A stretch of 64,000 nucleotides of DNA from Thiobacillus denitrificans ATCC 25259 (GTDB lineage: Bacteria > Pseudomonadota > Gammaproteobacteria > Burkholderiales > Thiobacillaceae), in contig NC_007404.1 in the NCBI RefSeq assembly GCF_000012745.1, positions 992,001 through 1,056,000 of the forward strand, read 5' to 3'. The notes beneath the pieces are model-generated. The model made no database searches and was not told where the DNA came from. It saw nothing but the letters and a program-made list of their open reading frames with translations. Below are positions 19,124-32,253 of this stretch, one piece after another. Each line of letters opens with the position of its first letter. Position 1 is the first letter of the stretch. Both the position numbers and the translations under genes were made by a program.

Positions 19124-20203
19124 ATGACCATTTACAACTTCAGCGCCGGCCCGGCCGTGCTTCCCAAGGATGTGCTGCAGCAGGTGCAAGCCGAGCTCGT
19201 CGACTGGCACGGCAGCGGCATGTCGGTCATGGAAATGAGTCACCGCGGCAAGGAGTTCATGGGCATCGCGGCCGAGGCCGAAGCCGACCTGCGCGAGCTC
19301 ATGGCGATTCCGGCGAATTACAAGGTCCTGTTCCTGCAGGGCGGGGCGTCGTCGCAGTTCGCGATGGTGCCGATGAACCTGCTGCGCGGAAAAGCCTCGG
19401 CCGACTATCTCAACACCGGCGAGTGGTCGAAGAAGGCGATCAAGGAGGCGAAGAAGTACGCGGCCGTCAACGTCGTCGCGTCGAGCGAAGACCGGAACTT
19501 CAGCTATGCGCCGACGCAGGACCGGTGGAAGCTCGACCCGAACGCGGCCTACGTCCACTACACGCCGAACGAGACGATCGGCGGGGTCGAGATCTTCTGG
19601 ACGCCCGAGGCCGGCGATGTCCCGATCGCCGCCGACATGTCGTCGACGATCCTCTCGCGTCCGATCGACGTCTCGAAGTACGGCGTGATCTACGCCGGCG
19701 CGCAGAAGAACATCGGCCCGGCCGGGCTCACGATCGTGATCGTGCGCGAGGACCTGATGGGCGAAACCGTCGCCGGCACGCCGACGATGTTCGACTACAA
19801 GATCCACGCCGACAACGAATCGATGTACAACACCCCGGCGACCTTTGCCATGTATACCGCTGGGCTCGTCTTCAAGTGGCTGAAGGCGCGCGGCGGCCTG
19901 GCCGGCATGGAGAAGATCAACCGCGAGAAGGCGGCGCTGCTCTACGAAGCGCTCGACGCGACCGACTTCTACGCGTCGCCCGTGGCGAAGGACAACCGCT
20001 CGCTGATGAACGTGCCGTTCACCCTGAAGGACGCCGCGCTCGACGAGGCCTTCCTCAAGGGCGCCAAGGAGCGCGGCCTGCTGCAACTGAAGGGCCACCG
20101 TTCGGTCGGCGGCATGCGCGCCTCGATCTACAACGCGATGCCGACCGAGGGGGTGAAGGCGCTCGTCGACTACCTCCACGCGTTCGAGAAGAATCATGGC
20201 TGA
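19124..20203 (+). CDS. serC: Phosphoserine aminotransferase
   Basis: SerC converts 3-phosphohydroxypyruvate to phosphoserine and also serves vitamin B6 synthesis. The 359-residue protein begins with the family signature [12 protein letters not shown]. The PLP-binding lysine lies in [11 protein letters not shown] at about residue 195, and the GGASSQFAM loop binds phosphate. It lies 12 bases behind gyrA and overlaps the next gene, a phosphoglycerate dehydrogenase, by eight bases. The two give consecutive steps of serine synthesis, in reverse gene order. Confidence 0.96.
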   Translation: MTIYNFSAGPAVLPKDVLQQVQAELVDWHGSGMSVMEMSHRGKEFMGIAAEAEADLRELMAIPANYKVLFLQGGASSQFAMVPMNLLRGKASADYLNTGEWSKKAIKEAKKYAAVNVVASSEDRNFSYAPTQDRWKLDPNAAYVHYTPNETIGGVEIFWTPEAGDVPIAADMSSTILSRPIDVSKYGVIYAGAQKNIGPAGLTIVIVREDLMGETVAGTPTMFDYKIHADNESMYNTPATFAMYTAGLVFKWLKARGGLAGMEKINREKAALLYEALDATDFYASPVAKDNRSLMNVPFTLKDAALDEAFLKGAKERGLLQLKGHRSVGGMRASIYNAMPTEGVKALVDYLHAFEKNHG

Positions 20204-21371
20204 GGCCCGCAAGATCCTCACGCTCAACGCGATTTCGGCGCGCGGTCTCGCGCGTCTGCCCGAGCACTACGTCGTCGGCGGCGACCTCGCCGACCCCGAC
20301 GCGATCCTCGTGCGCTCGGCGAACATGCACGAGATGGAGATTCCGACTTCCGTCTGCGCCATTGGGCGGGCCGGTGCGGGGACCAACAACATCCCGGTCA
20401 AGAAGATGTCCGAGCGCGGCCTGCCGGTCTTCAACGCGCCGGGTGCGAACGCGAACGCGGTCAAGGAGCTCGTGATCGCCGGCATGCTCATGGGCGCGCG
20501 CAACCTCGTGCCGGCGCTCAAGTTCGTCGAGAGTCTTGACGGAACGGACGAGGCGATGCACAAGGCGACCGAAGCCGGCAAGAAGCAGTTCGCCGGCATG
20601 GAGCTGCCGGGCCGCACGCTCGGCGTGATCGGGCTCGGCGCGATCGGCTCGCACATCGCCGAAGCCGCGATCCGCCTCGGCATGAACGTCGTCGGCTACG
20701 ACCCGGCGATCACCGTCGACGCGGCCTGGCGCCTGCCTTCGCAGGTCAAGCGCGCCGAGAACGTCGACGACGTGCTGCGCACGGCGGACTTCGTCACGCT
20801 GCATGTACCGCTGCTCGACGCCACCCGCAACCTGATCAACGCGCAGCGCCTGAGCCTGATGCGTTCGGGCGCCGTGCTGCTGAACTTTGCGCGCGAGGGT
20901 GTCGTCGACAACGCCGCCGTGATCGAGGCGCTCGACGCCGGCAAGCTGCACGCCTACATCTGCGATTTCCCGGCGAACGCGCTCAAGGGCCACCCGAAGG
21001 TCGTGGCCCTGCCGCATCTCGGCGCGAGCACCGAGGAGGCCGAGGAGAACTGCGCCGTGATGGTCGCCGAGCAGCTCACCGACTATCTCGAGAACGGCAA
21101 CATCCTCAATTCGGTCAATTTCCCCAGTGTCGCGATGCCTCGCGAGTCGGCCTTCCGCCTCGCGATCGCCAACGCCAACGTGCCGAACATGGTCGGGCAG
21201 ATCTCGTCGGTGCTCGCCGCCGCCGGCCTCAACATCCACAACATGGTCAACAAGTCGAAGGGCGACATGGCCTACACGCTCGTCGACGTCGACAGCGCGG
21301 TGGCGGGATCGGTCATCGCGCAGCTCAACGCGATCGGCGGCGTGCTCGGCGTGCGCTATCTGCCCGCATGA
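20196..21371 (+). CDS. serA: D-3-phosphoglycerate dehydrogenase
   Basis: This 391-residue NAD-dependent dehydrogenase starts serine synthesis by oxidising 3-phosphoglycerate. The nucleotide-binding motif [13 protein letters not shown] is near residue 146. The substrate Arg/Glu/His set is seen in [18 protein letters not shown] and [10 protein letters not shown]-terminal ACT-type regulatory domain (about 320-391) is present, suggesting serine feedback. It is the compact form without the intervening domain of longer SerA proteins. Overlaps serC and pheA by eight and four bases. Confidence 0.92.
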   Translation: MAEARKILTLNAISARGLARLPEHYVVGGDLADPDAILVRSANMHEMEIPTSVCAIGRAGAGTNNIPVKKMSERGLPVFNAPGANANAVKELVIAGMLMGARNLVPALKFVESLDGTDEAMHKATEAGKKQFAGMELPGRTLGVIGLGAIGSHIAEAAIRLGMNVVGYDPAITVDAAWRLPSQVKRAENVDDVLRTADFVTLHVPLLDATRNLINAQRLSLMRSGAVLLNFAREGVVDNAAVIEALDAGKLHAYICDFPANALKGHPKVVALPHLGASTEEAEENCAVMVAEQLTDYLENGNILNSVNFPSVAMPRESAFRLAIANANVPNMVGQISSVLAAAGLNIHNMVNKSKGDMAYTLVDVDSAVAGSVIAQLNAIGGVLGVRYLPA

Positions 21372-22465
21372 AGGACCAGGCAGGGACTAGGCCCGACGTG
21401 TCGGCGGAACTCGGTGCGCTGCGCGCGCGTATTGACAGCATCGACGACACGCTCCTTGCGCTGATTTCGGAGCGCGCCGCGCTCGCGCAGCAGGTCGGGC
21501 ACGCGAAGCAGGGTGAGCGCATCTATCGGCCCGAGCGCGAAGCGCAGATCGTACGCAGGCTGCGTGAGTCGAATCCCGGCCCGCTGTCGGGCGAGACCGT
21601 CGAGCGCCTGATCCGCGAAATCATGTCGGCCTGCCGCGCGGTCGAGGAAGTGACGCGGGTTGCCTATCTCGGCCCGGCCGGAACGTTCAGCGAGCAGGCC
21701 GTGCACAAGCAGTTCGGCCATGAAGTCGACGCGCTCGCCGAGGCCGACATCGACGCGTGCTTCCATGCCGTCGAGACCGGCCGCGCCGATTTTGCCGTGG
21801 TGCCGGTCGAGAACTCGACCGACGGCGCGGTCGGGCGCACGCTCGACCTCGTCGTGGCAAGCCCGCTCAGCATCTGCGGCGAAGTCATGCTGCCGATCCA
21901 TCAGACCTTGATGCGCAAACACGGCGATCTCGACGGCATCCGCCGCGTCTACGGTCACGCGCAATCGCTCGCCCAGTGCCAGCACTGGCTGAGCCGCCAC
22001 CTGCCCGACGCCGAGCGCGTCAGCGTCGTCAGCAACAGCGAGGGCGCGCGCCGCGCCGCGGCAGAGCCGGTAGCGGCGACGCTCGGCAGCGAAGCGGCCG
22101 CTGCGCTTTACGGACTTTCCGTGGTCGCCGCGCGGGTCGAGGACGAGGCGAGCAACACGACGCGCTTTCTGGTTCTCGGCGCGCACGACGCGGCACCGTC
22201 GGGGCGCGACAAGACCTCGCTCGTGATGGGCGCGAAGAACCAGCCGGGCGCCGTGGTCAAGCTGCTGCAGCCGCTCGCCGACGCGGGCGTGTCGATGAGC
22301 AAGTTCGAGTCGCGACCGGCCCGCTCGGGCACCTGGGAATACCTGTTCTTCGTCGTCTGCGAAGGTCACCGCAAGGACGCACGGCTCGCCGCGGCGCTCG
22401 CCGAAATCGATTCGCGGGCGGCCTTCCTCAAGATCCTCGGCTCCTACCCTGCGGCGTCGGCATGA
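21368..22465 (+). CDS. pheA: Bifunctional chorismate mutase/prephenate dehydratase (P-protein)
   Basis: The 365-residue enzyme turns chorismate into prephenate and then phenylpyruvate, committing flux to phenylalanine. The N-terminal mutase covers about residues 15-95 (RIDSIDDTLLALISERA). The dehydratase begins with YLGPAGTFSEQA at about 99 and has VPVENSTDGAVG. The C-terminal ACT domain contains the ESRP motif for phenylalanine feedback. ATGA overlaps join it to serA upstream and hisC downstream. No attenuator-like leader is visible, consistent with expression as part of the run. Confidence 0.95.
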   Translation: MKDQAGTRPDVSAELGALRARIDSIDDTLLALISERAALAQQVGHAKQGERIYRPEREAQIVRRLRESNPGPLSGETVERLIREIMSACRAVEEVTRVAYLGPAGTFSEQAVHKQFGHEVDALAEADIDACFHAVETGRADFAVVPVENSTDGAVGRTLDLVVASPLSICGEVMLPIHQTLMRKHGDLDGIRRVYGHAQSLAQCQHWLSRHLPDAERVSVVSNSEGARRAAAEPVAATLGSEAAAALYGLSVVAARVEDEASNTTRFLVLGAHDAAPSGRDKTSLVMGAKNQPGAVVKLLQPLADAGVSMSKFESRPARSGTWEYLFFVVCEGHRKDARLAAALAEIDSRAAFLKILGSYPAASA

Positions 22466-23616
22466 GCGGCTGCGATTCGATCTGCGCTGCAACCGCGCCG
22501 CCCCACGTGCGCGCGATCGCTCCGTATCAGCCCGGCAAGCCGATTTCCGAGCTTGCACGCGAACTGGGCCTGGCCGAAGCCGATATCGTCAAGCTCGCTT
22601 CGAACGAAAATCCGCTCGGTCCGAGCCCGTTCGCGCTTGCCGCGGCCCAGGACGCGCTCCTGGACATGGCCTTGTATCCGGACGGTGCGGGCTACGCGCT
22701 GAAGGCGAAGCTCTCGGCCAGGCTCGGCGTCGACGCGGCGCAGATCGTGCTCGGCAATGGTTCCAACGACGTGCTCGACATGGTCGCGCGCGCCTATCTC
22801 GCGCCGGGGACCTCGGCCGTCTATGCGCAGTACGCGTTCGCGGTCTACCCGATCGCCACGCATACGGTCGGTGCCCACGGGATCGCGGTCGCGGCGCGGG
22901 ACTTCGGCCACGACCTCGAACGCATGCGCGCCGCGATCCGTGACGACACCCGGGTGGTGTGGATCGCGAATCCCAACAACCCGACCGGCACTTTCCTGCC
23001 GTGGAACGAGATCGAGGCCTTCCTCGAGACCGTGCCGCCCCGCGTGCTGGTCGTCCTCGACGAGGCCTACGGCGAATACCTCGCGCCCGCGTCGCGCTGC
23101 GACACGGCGGCCTGGGTGGTGCGTTTCCCCAATCTCTTGATCAGCCGCACCTTTTCCAAGGCCTACGGTCTGGCCGGGCTACGGGTCGGCTACGGGATCG
23201 GGCACGCCGACGTCGTCGACCTGCTGAACCGGGTCCGCCATCCGTTCAACGTCAACGCCTCGGCGCTCGCCGCGGCGGAGGCCGCGCTCGACGACGACGC
23301 CTTTCTCGCGCGAAGCTATGCGCTCAACGCGGCGGGCATGCAGCAACTCTTAGGCGGGCTCGCGGCCCTGGACATCGAGACCGTCCCGTCGAAGGGCAAT
23401 TTCGTCCTCGCGCGGGTCGGCGATGCGGCGCGCATCAACACCGAGCTACTCAAGCGCGGCGTGATCGTACGACCGGTCGCAGCCTACGGGCTGCCCGAAT
23501 TCCTGCGCGTGTCTGTCGGTCTTGCCGGCCAGAATGCGCGCTTTCTCGACGCCCTGGGCGAGGTTCTCGCGGCGGCGCCCGGCCGGCACCCCGACAGCCG
23601 GAAAGCCCTGCCGTGA
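22462..23616 (+). CDS. hisC: Histidinol-phosphate aminotransferase family, likely also aromatic aminotransferase
   Basis: The 384-residue PLP enzyme has the HisC-type N-terminus [13 protein letters not shown] and [13 protein letters not shown], the PLP lysine in [14 protein letters not shown] and a C-terminal arginine region FLRVSVG. The start ATG at 22462 overlaps the pheA stop. Its place between pheA and tyrA, rather than in a his operon, suggests it transaminates phenylpyruvate and hydroxyphenylpyruvate, a known side activity of HisC-like proteins. Whether a second hisC exists elsewhere cannot be seen. Confidence 0.88.
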   Translation: MSGCDSICAATAPPHVRAIAPYQPGKPISELARELGLAEADIVKLASNENPLGPSPFALAAAQDALLDMALYPDGAGYALKAKLSARLGVDAAQIVLGNGSNDVLDMVARAYLAPGTSAVYAQYAFAVYPIATHTVGAHGIAVAARDFGHDLERMRAAIRDDTRVVWIANPNNPTGTFLPWNEIEAFLETVPPRVLVVLDEAYGEYLAPASRCDTAAWVVRFPNLLISRTFSKAYGLAGLRVGYGIGHADVVDLLNRVRHPFNVNASALAAAEAALDDDAFLARSYALNAAGMQQLLGGLAALDIETVPSKGNFVLARVGDAARINTELLKRGVIVRPVAAYGLPEFLRVSVGLAGQNARFLDALGEVLAAAPGRHPDSRKALP

Positions 23617-24479
23617 TCGTCGAGCGCCTCGCAGTCATTGGCGTCGGCCTGATCGGTGGATCGTTTGCGCTCGCCCTGAAGCAGGCCGGCGCGGTTGGCG
23701 AGGTGGTCGGTGTCGGCAGGAAGCCGGCCAGCGTCGAACAGGCGCGCGCGCGCGGCCTGATCGACCGGGCCGGCGACTGGAGCGAGGCGGGACAGGCGGA
23801 CTGCGTTCTTCTGGCGATGCCGGTCGGCGAGACCGAAACGGTGCTGCGCGCGCTCGAGCCGCACCTGACGGCGCGCACGATCGTCACCGACGCGGGCAGC
23901 ACCAAATCCGGGGTCGTCGCGACGGCGCGCGCGGCGCTGGGGGCGAAATGGCGCAACTTCGTGCCCGGGCATCCGATCGCCGGCTCCGAGCAGAGCGGGC
24001 CCGATGCGGCGCGCGCCGACCTCTACCGCGGCAGGAAGGTCGTCCTGACCCCCGACGCGGATACCGATCCGCACGCGCTGGCGATCGTCAAGGCGCTGTG
24101 GCAGGCCGTCGGCGCCGAGCCCGAGCTGCTCGACGCGGCGACGCACGACCGCGTTTTCGCCGCGGTCAGCCACCTGCCGCACCTCGCCGCCTATGCCTTG
24201 GTCGACGAATTGGCGCAGCGTGCCGATCGCGACACCTTTTTCCGCTTCGCCGCGAGCGGCTTTCGCGACTTCACGCGTATCGCCGGCAGCAGCCCCGAGA
24301 TGTGGCGCGACATCGCGCTCGCGAACCGCGACGCGCTACTCGGCGAACTGAACGCCTACGTCGCGGCCCTGCAAACGCTGAGCACCGCCGTCGCGGCCGC
24401 AGACGGCACCGCGCTGCTCGAGATTTTTTCGCGTGCGCGGGATGCCCGCGCGGGCTGGATCGACACTCAGGACCTGTAA
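23613..24479 (+). CDS. tyrA: Prephenate dehydrogenase
   Basis: The 288-residue enzyme oxidatively decarboxylates prephenate toward tyrosine. The NAD(P) motif [13 protein letters not shown] is at residues 9-21, and the substrate loop [12 protein letters not shown] is near residue 118. There is no fused chorismate mutase and no ACT domain, so it depends on PheA or another mutase for prephenate. The start GTG overlaps the hisC stop by four bases. The stop overlaps aroA by one base. Confidence 0.92.
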   Translation: MIVERLAVIGVGLIGGSFALALKQAGAVGEVVGVGRKPASVEQARARGLIDRAGDWSEAGQADCVLLAMPVGETETVLRALEPHLTARTIVTDAGSTKSGVVATARAALGAKWRNFVPGHPIAGSEQSGPDAARADLYRGRKVVLTPDADTDPHALAIVKALWQAVGAEPELLDAATHDRVFAAVSHLPHLAAYALVDELAQRADRDTFFRFAASGFRDFTRIAGSSPEMWRDIALANRDALLGELNAYVAALQTLSTAVAAADGTALLEIFSRARDARAGWIDTQDL

Positions 24480-25765
24480 TGGAATTTCTCGATTTGCCCG
24501 GACGCAGCCGGGCCAGCGGCACCGTGCGCTTGCCGGGTTCGAAAAGCATTTCCAACCGCGTACTGCTGCTCGCCGCGCTGGCCGAGGGCGTGACCGACGT
24601 TTACGACGTGCTCGATTCGGACGACACGCGCTACATGCTGGCGGCGCTGCAGGCGCTCGGTGTCGGCGTCGAGGATCGCGGCGACAACCACTGGCGGGTC
24701 ACCGGCGTCGCCGGGGCGTTTCCGGCGCGCCAGGCCGAGCTCTTCCTCGGTAACGCCGGCACCGCGTTCCGGCCGCTGACGGCCGTGCTCGCGCTGTCGG
24801 GCGGCGACTACGTCCTCGACGGCGTCGCACGCATGCACGAGCGCCCGATCGGTGACCTCGTCGACGCGTTGCGCCAGTTGGGTGGGCGGATCGATTATCG
24901 CGGCACGCTCGGCTTCCCACCGCTGCATGTCCATCCCCCGCAGGCCGGGGCGGACGTGGCCCACATCCGCGGAAACGTCTCGAGCCAGTTTCTGACCGGC
25001 CTTCTCATGGCCTTGCCGCTCAGGCGGCTTCGCACACGCGTCGAGGTCGTCGGCGAGCTGATCTCCAAGCCCTACATCGAAATCACGCTCGCGATGCTGC
25101 GCCGCTTCGGCGTCGAGGTGGCGCGCGACGGCTGGCAGGCCTTTTCGGTCGCCGCGGACGCCTGCTATCGCAGTCCGCGCGAAATCTACGTCGAGGGCGA
25201 CGCCTCGTCGGCATCGTACTTTTTGGCCGCTGGCGCGATCGGCGGCGGTCCGGTCCGCGTCGAGGGCGTGGGGCGCGACAGCGTCCAGGGTGACGTCGGT
25301 TTCGCCGACGCACTGGCTGCGATGGGCGCGCGGATCGCGATGGGACCGAACTGGATCGAAGCCTGCGCGCCAGCGCAGGGGCGTCTCAAGGCGATCGACC
25401 TCGATTGCAACGCGATCCCAGACGCCGCGATGACGCTCGCCGTCGCGGCCTTGTTCGCCGACGGCACGACGACGCTGCGAAACATCGCAAGCTGGCGCGT
25501 CAAGGAGACCGACCGCATCGCGGCGATGGCGACCGAACTGCGCAAGGTCGGCGCGACGGTCGAGGAGGGTGACGACTTCCTGCGCGTCACGCCGCCGGAA
25601 ACCCTGCGCGCGGGCGCCGTTATCGACACCTACGACGACCATCGCATGGCGATGTGCCTGTCGCTCGTGTCGCTCGGCGGTGTCGCCGTCCGCATCAACG
25701 ACCCGGGCTGCGTCGCCAAGACCTTCCCCGGTTACTTCAACGCCTTTGCGGAGATCGCGCGATGA
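24479..25765 (+). CDS. aroA: 3-phosphoshikimate 1-carboxyvinyltransferase (EPSP synthase)
   Basis: AroA transfers enolpyruvate from PEP to shikimate-3-phosphate, the penultimate step to chorismate. The 428-residue protein has the N-terminal [10 protein letters not shown] motif and the [13 protein letters not shown] segment (class I type NAGTA), and the C-terminal DDHRMAMC active site region. Class I enzymes are usually inhibited by glyphosate. The start overlaps the tyrA stop (TAATG) and the stop overlaps cmk (ATGA). Confidence 0.96.
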   Translation: MEFLDLPGRSRASGTVRLPGSKSISNRVLLLAALAEGVTDVYDVLDSDDTRYMLAALQALGVGVEDRGDNHWRVTGVAGAFPARQAELFLGNAGTAFRPLTAVLALSGGDYVLDGVARMHERPIGDLVDALRQLGGRIDYRGTLGFPPLHVHPPQAGADVAHIRGNVSSQFLTGLLMALPLRRLRTRVEVVGELISKPYIEITLAMLRRFGVEVARDGWQAFSVAADACYRSPREIYVEGDASSASYFLAAGAIGGGPVRVEGVGRDSVQGDVGFADALAAMGARIAMGPNWIEACAPAQGRLKAIDLDCNAIPDAAMTLAVAALFADGTTTLRNIASWRVKETDRIAAMATELRKVGATVEEGDDFLRVTPPETLRAGAVIDTYDDHRMAMCLSLVSLGGVAVRINDPGCVAKTFPGYFNAFAEIAR

Positions 25766-26439
25766 GACCGTCCGATTCCTTGGCCCCGGTCCTGACCGTC
25801 GACGGCCCCTCGGCCTCGGGCAAGGGCACGGTCGCCGAACGCGTCGCGGCCGCGCTTGGCTTCCACTTCCTCGACAGCGGTGCCCTGTACCGGCTGACCG
25901 CGCTCATGGCCATGAAGCGCGGCGTCGCGCTCGACGACGAAGCGCGGGTCGCCGAACTCGCGGCGCAACTGCCGGCGAGTTTCGGCGGCGGCGCGGTCCG
26001 TCTCGACGGCGAAGACGTCAGCGACGCGATCCGTGCCGAAGCGGTCGGCGAGGGCGCGTCGAAAGTCGCCGCCTTGCCCGCCGTGCGCGCGGCCTTGCTC
26101 GACCGTCAGCGCGCGTACCGCGAGGCGCCGGGGCTGGTCGCCGACGGGCGCGACATGGGCACGGTCGTGTTCGCCGACGCGGTGGCCAAGGTTTTCCTCA
26201 CTGCGAGCGCCGAAGCGCGGGCGGAACGACGCTATAAGCAGTTGATCGAAAAGGGGATGTCTGCTAGTCTACCGGCCCTTGTTGCGGATATGCAGGCCCG
26301 CGACGCACGCGATAGCGCGCGTGCCGTCGCCCCGCTGAAACCCGCCGCCGACGCCCTGGTTCTCGATACCACCGACATGGACGTCGTCGCAGCGGTCGAT
26401 GCGGTGCTCGCCCACTACCGCGACAAGTCTGGCAAGTAA
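25762..26439 (+). CDS. cmk: Cytidylate kinase
   Basis: Cmk phosphorylates CMP and dCMP, recycling nucleotides for RNA, DNA and CMP-sugar synthesis. The 225-residue protein has the P-loop GPSASGKGT at residues 14-22 and the [10 protein letters not shown] substrate motif at about 131-140. The start ATG overlaps the aroA stop by four bases. The order aroA-cmk-rpsA is widely conserved in proteobacteria. Confidence 0.95.
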   Translation: MRPSDSLAPVLTVDGPSASGKGTVAERVAAALGFHFLDSGALYRLTALMAMKRGVALDDEARVAELAAQLPASFGGGAVRLDGEDVSDAIRAEAVGEGASKVAALPAVRAALLDRQRAYREAPGLVADGRDMGTVVFADAVAKVFLTASAEARAERRYKQLIEKGMSASLPALVADMQARDARDSARAVAPLKPAADALVLDTTDMDVVAAVDAVLAHYRDKSGK

Positions 26440-26523
26440 GTTTTTATTCCGTGTCGGTCGTGCGCCCTGCCGGCTGACGATGTGCAACGAACCCCGTCCT
26501 CGCCGACGGACTGAAGGTTTTTA

Positions 26524-28245
<1,722 letters not shown>

Positions 28246-28247
28246 CC

Positions 28248-28532
28248 ATGACCAAGTCCGAGCTGATTGCTCAACTGGCGGGGCGGCATTCGCAGTTTTC
28301 GATCGCGGATATCGAAATGGCGGTGAAAACGATCCTCGACGCGCTGGCGAAGAACCTGTCGCGCGGGGAGCGCATCGAGATCCGCGGTTTCGGCAGCTTC
28401 AGCCTGAGCTTTCGACCCGCGCGTCTCGGTCGCAACCCCAAGTCGGGCGAGCGCGTGCAGGTGCCGGCGAAGTATGTGCCGCACTTCAAGGCCGGCAAGG
28501 AACTGCGCGACCGCGTCGATTTCCCGCTGTAG
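28248..28532 (+). CDS. ihfB: Integration host factor subunit beta
   Basis: The 94-residue DNA-bending protein pairs with IHF alpha. The family segments are clear: [10 protein letters not shown] at the start, [13 protein letters not shown] in the beta arm region and [13 protein letters not shown] at the DNA-intercalating arm. It follows rpsA as in many proteobacteria and is closed by a strong terminator. IHF is also used by many tyrosine integrases, so it may serve the island integrase. Confidence 0.96.
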   Translation: MTKSELIAQLAGRHSQFSIADIEMAVKTILDALAKNLSRGERIEIRGFGSFSLSFRPARLGRNPKSGERVQVPAKYVPHFKAGKELRDRVDFPL

Positions 28533-28590
28533 TCGCTTCCGCCCGCCTCGCGGGCGGGTCGGCGGGCACGGCCTCGCTTGGAAAGGACTG

Positions 28591-28621
28591 GAAAACGGCG
28601 CGCAAGCGCCGTTTTCTTTTT
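28591..28621 (+). terminator. Rho-independent terminator after ihfB
   Basis: GAAAACGGCGC and GCGCCGTTTTC form an 11-bp perfect stem with a GCAA tetraloop (28602-28605). The stem's closing C is followed by a run of five T. This should end the gyrA-to-ihfB transcript before lapA. Confidence 0.9.
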
Positions 28622-28685
28622 CCGGTGCGCGCTTTTTGAAGCCGGTGCGCAAAGGTAGAATGGCGCCAACCCGACGCGACATACC

Positions 28686-28976
28686 ATGAAAAATCTCACC
28701 CGTTATCTGGGACTGGCGGCGAAAGTCGCGCTGTTCCTGCTGGTTCTGGGGTTTGCGCTGAAGAACAGCCACACCGCGACCTTCTATTCCTATCTCGGTT
28801 ACGTGTGGCAGGTGCCGCTGATCGTGTTGCTCGGTCTCGCTTTCCTGCTCGGTGCCTTGACCGGCGTGGTCGCGCTCCTGCCGACGCTCTTCCGCCTGCG
28901 GCGCGAGCTTGCGCGCAAGCCGCGCCTGCCCGAGCCGGATACGACGACGATTCCGACCGATCTGCCGGGCGTGTGA
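28686..28976 (+). CDS. lapA: LapA-family inner-membrane protein (DUF1049)
   Basis: The 96-residue protein has two membrane helices, about residues 9-27 and 37-60, and a short charged cytoplasmic tail. This is the layout of lipopolysaccharide assembly protein A, which acts with LapB in controlling LpxC turnover and LPS export. Placement six bases before lapB supports the call. The start follows the ihfB terminator, so a promoter should lie in 28622-28685. Confidence 0.85.
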   Translation: MKNLTRYLGLAAKVALFLLVLGFALKNSHTATFYSYLGYVWQVPLIVLLGLAFLLGALTGVVALLPTLFRLRRELARKPRLPEPDTTTIPTDLPGV

Positions 28977-28982
28977 CCGCGG

Positions 28983-30167
28983 ATGGAATTCGAATTCTGG
29001 TGGCTGCTCGCGTTTCCGCTCTTTTTCGCCCTCGGCTGGATCGCGGCCCGGGTCGACATCCGGCAGGTCGTCACCGAATCGCGGGCGCTGCCCAACTCGT
29101 ATTTCCGCGGCCTCAATTTCCTGCTCAATGAGCAGCCGGACAAGGCCATCGAGGCGTTTCTGGAAGTCGTCAAGCTCGAGCCCGAGACCATCGATTTGCA
29201 TTTTGCGCTGGGCGGACTGTTCCGGCGCCGCGGCGAATTCGACCGCGCCATCCGCATGCACGAGCACCTGCTCGAGCGCGAATATCCTCAGGGTCACAAA
29301 GGGCTCGCCGAGGAGCAGCGCCTGCGGGCGATGAGCGAGCTGGGCCAGGACTACCTCAAGGCCGGCCTGCTCGATCGCGCCGAGCAGGTGTTCGGCAAGC
29401 TGCTCGAGACCTCCCAGCACGGGCAGGCGCGCACGCATCTGCTCGAAATCTACGTGCAGGAAAAGGACTGGCAGAAAGCGATCGACGCGGCGCGCCTGCT
29501 CGAGCGCGACACGAGCAAGCCGCTGAACGCGGATATCGCGCACTTTTATTGCGAGCTCGCCCTGCTCGAGTCAGCCAAGGGCAATTCGGACGCCGCAGCA
29601 GCGCAGCTGCAGCAGGCGCTCGCCGCGAACCGCCAGTCGGTGCGCGCGAACCTGATGACGGGCGACCTGCACGCCGCGGCCGGGCGGCACGAAGCGGCGA
29701 TCGCGGCGTGGCGTCTGGTCGAGACCCAGAGCGCGGGTCACATGGCGCTCGTCGTCGACCGCGTGCTCGGGAGCTATCGCCAGCTTGGGCGCGTCGGCGA
29801 GGGCGTGCAGTGGCTCCGCGCCTTCTATGCGCGGCAGCCTTCGCACGATGTTTTCAACGCCTTGTATCTGGCGGTGTCCGAGACCGAAGGGGCGGCGGCC
29901 GCGCGCCAACTCGCACGAGAGGAACTGCGCCGCAACCCGAGCCTGCGCACGCTCGATCGCCTGCTCGAGGCCGAAATCGTCACGGCAGACCCCGAGCAGC
30001 GTGAGCTGTTGCAGGTGGAAAAGAGCCTCGTCGCCTCGTACAGCCAGCGCATGATGCGCTACCAGTGCGGCAGCTGCGGCTTCAAGGCCAAGCAATTCTT
30101 CTGGCGTTGTCCGGCGTGCGGGCGCTGGGACAGCTTCGATCCCGAGCGCGGCGAAGGCGAGAGCTAG
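28983..30167 (+). CDS. lapB: Lipopolysaccharide assembly protein LapB (TPR, rubredoxin-like)
   Basis: The 394-residue protein has one N-terminal membrane anchor (residues 5-20), a long set of tetratricopeptide repeats and a C-terminal metal-binding module with paired cysteines, YQCGSCG and WRCPACGRW. These features define LapB/YciM, the adaptor that links FtsH to LpxC and balances LPS with phospholipid synthesis. All four zinc-ligand cysteines are present, so it should be functional. Confidence 0.94.
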
Positions 30168-30196
30168 AGGCACGATCCAGGGGGCAGGGAAGAAGA

Positions 30197-30934
30197 ATGA
30201 CGCACAAGATTATCGTCGCGCTGGATTTTCCGGCGGGTGCCCCGGCGCTGGCACTGGCGGATCGGCTCGATCCCGCACGATGCCGGCTCAAGGTCGGCAA
30301 GGAGTTGTTCACGGCAGCCGGACCCGATCTCGTGCGCGCGCTGGTCGCGCGCGGCTTCGAGGTCTTTCTCGATCTCAAGTTTCACGATATCCCGAATACC
30401 GTCGCCGCCGCGTGCCGCGCGGCCGCGGGACTCGGCGTGTGGATGCTCAACGTCCACGCCGCGGGCGGTCGGCGCATGATGGACGCCGCCCGCGAGGCGC
30501 TCGAATCCCTGCCCCCGGGGGATGGCGCCGCGGATACGCCGCAACGCCCTTTGCTGATCGCGGTCACTGTGTTGACGAGCATGAGCGCCGGCGACCTCGC
30601 CGAGACCGGCGTCGCCGACACGCCGGCCGAGCAGGTGATGCGGCTCGCCCGCCTCGCACACGCCTGCGCGCTCGACGGCGTCGTCTGCTCCGCGCAGGAG
30701 GCCGCAGGTCTGCGTGCCGCGCTCGGCGCGGACTTCCGTCTGGTCACCCCGGGGATTCGCCCGGCGGGCGCCGCAGCGGCGGACCAGCGCCGCGTGATGA
30801 CGCCGGTCGAGGCGCTGCGCGCCGGAGCCACCGATCTGGTGATCGGCCGCCCCATCACCGGCGCGGGCGATCCGCTCGCGGCGCTCGCGGCGATTCAAGC
30901 GGACATTGAAGAAAATCTAGGGAGAGCGTTTTGA
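30197..30934 (+). CDS. pyrF: Orotidine 5'-phosphate decarboxylase
   Basis: PyrF makes UMP, the last step of pyrimidine synthesis. The start at ATG 30197 gives [10 protein letters not shown] and a normal length of 245 residues, behind AGGGAAGAAG. The catalytic Lys/Asp tetrad is seen in [11 protein letters not shown] at about 62-72, with LKVGKELF upstream and VIGRPIT near the C-terminus. It ends overlapping ugd (TTGA). UMP feeds UDP-sugars made by its neighbour. Confidence 0.95.
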
Positions 30935-32253
30935 AAATCACTGTGATCGGCACGGGCTACGTCGGCCTGGTGACCGGAACCTGCCTGGCCGAGGTCGGCA
31001 ACGACGTGCTGTGCCTCGATCTCGATCCGAAGAAGATCGAAACGTTGAAAGCCGGCGGCATCCCGATCTACGAACCCGGGCTCGAAGACATGGTGCAGCG
31101 CAATGTCGCCGCGGGCCGCCTGCACTTCACGACCGACATCGAGGAATCGGTGGCCTTCGGCCAGATCCAGTTCATCGCCGTCGGCACGCCGCCTGACGAG
31201 GACGGCTCGGCCGACCTGCAGTACGTCGTCGCGGCCGCGCGCAATATCGGGCGGCACATGGACGACTACAAGCTCGTCGTCGACAAGTCGACCGTGCCCG
31301 TGGGCACCGCCGACAAGGTCAGGGCGGCACTTGCCGAGGAACTGGCGAGGCGCGGCGCGGCGATCGAATTCAACGTCGCCTCCAACCCCGAATTCCTGAA
31401 AGAAGGTGCGGCGGTCGAGGATTTCATGAAGCCCGACCGCATCGTGATCGGCACCGACAGCGAGCGCGCCACACAGCTTCTGCGCCAGCTCTACGCGCCC
31501 TTCCAGCGCAACCACGAGCGCCTGCGCGTGATGGACGTCAGGAGCGCCGAATTGACCAAGTACGCCGCCAACGCGATGCTGGCGACGCGCATCTCCTTCA
31601 TGAACGAACTCGCGGTCCTCGCGGAAAAGCTCGGCGCCGACATCGAGCAGGTGCGCCACGGCATCGGCTCCGACCCGCGCATCGGTTACGACTTCCTGTA
31701 TGCCGGCTGCGGCTATGGCGGGTCGTGCTTCCCCAAGGATGTGCAGGCCCTGCGCCGTACCGGCCAGGAAAACGGCGTGCCCCTGCGCGTGCTCGACGCG
31801 GTCGAGGAGGCCAACGACGCGCAGAAGCAGATTCTCGTGAACAAGCTCGTCGCGCGCTTCGGCAACGACCTCGAAGGCAGGCGCTTCGCGATGTGGGGGC
31901 TCGCGTTCAAGCCGAATACCGACGACATGCGCGAGGCGCCGAGCCGCACGATGCTCGACGCGCTCTGGGCGATGGGTGCGAGCGTTTCCGCCTACGACCC
32001 GGCGGCGATGGACGAGACCCGCCGTATCTACGGCGAGCGGGCTGACCTGCAACTCGTCGACAGCCCGATGGACGCCTTGAAGGGCGCCGACGCGCTGCTC
32101 ATCGTGACCGAATGGAAGGTGTTTCGCAGCCCCAACTTCGACACCCTTAAATCGCTGCTGAAGGCGCCGTTGATCTTCGACGGCCGCAACCTCTACGAGC
32201 CGCGCGCGATGCGCGAAATGGGCTTCGACTATTTCCCGATCGGGCGCCCGTGA
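30931..32253 (+). CDS. ugd: UDP-glucose 6-dehydrogenase
   Basis: The 440-residue enzyme oxidises UDP-glucose to UDP-glucuronate for polysaccharide or LPS modification. It starts at the unusual codon TTG, which overlaps the pyrF stop; a GGGAGAG ribosome site lies just upstream. The NAD motif is [10 protein letters not shown] at residues 6-15 and the catalytic cysteine is in [11 protein letters not shown] at about 261. Length and motifs are complete. Confidence 0.95.
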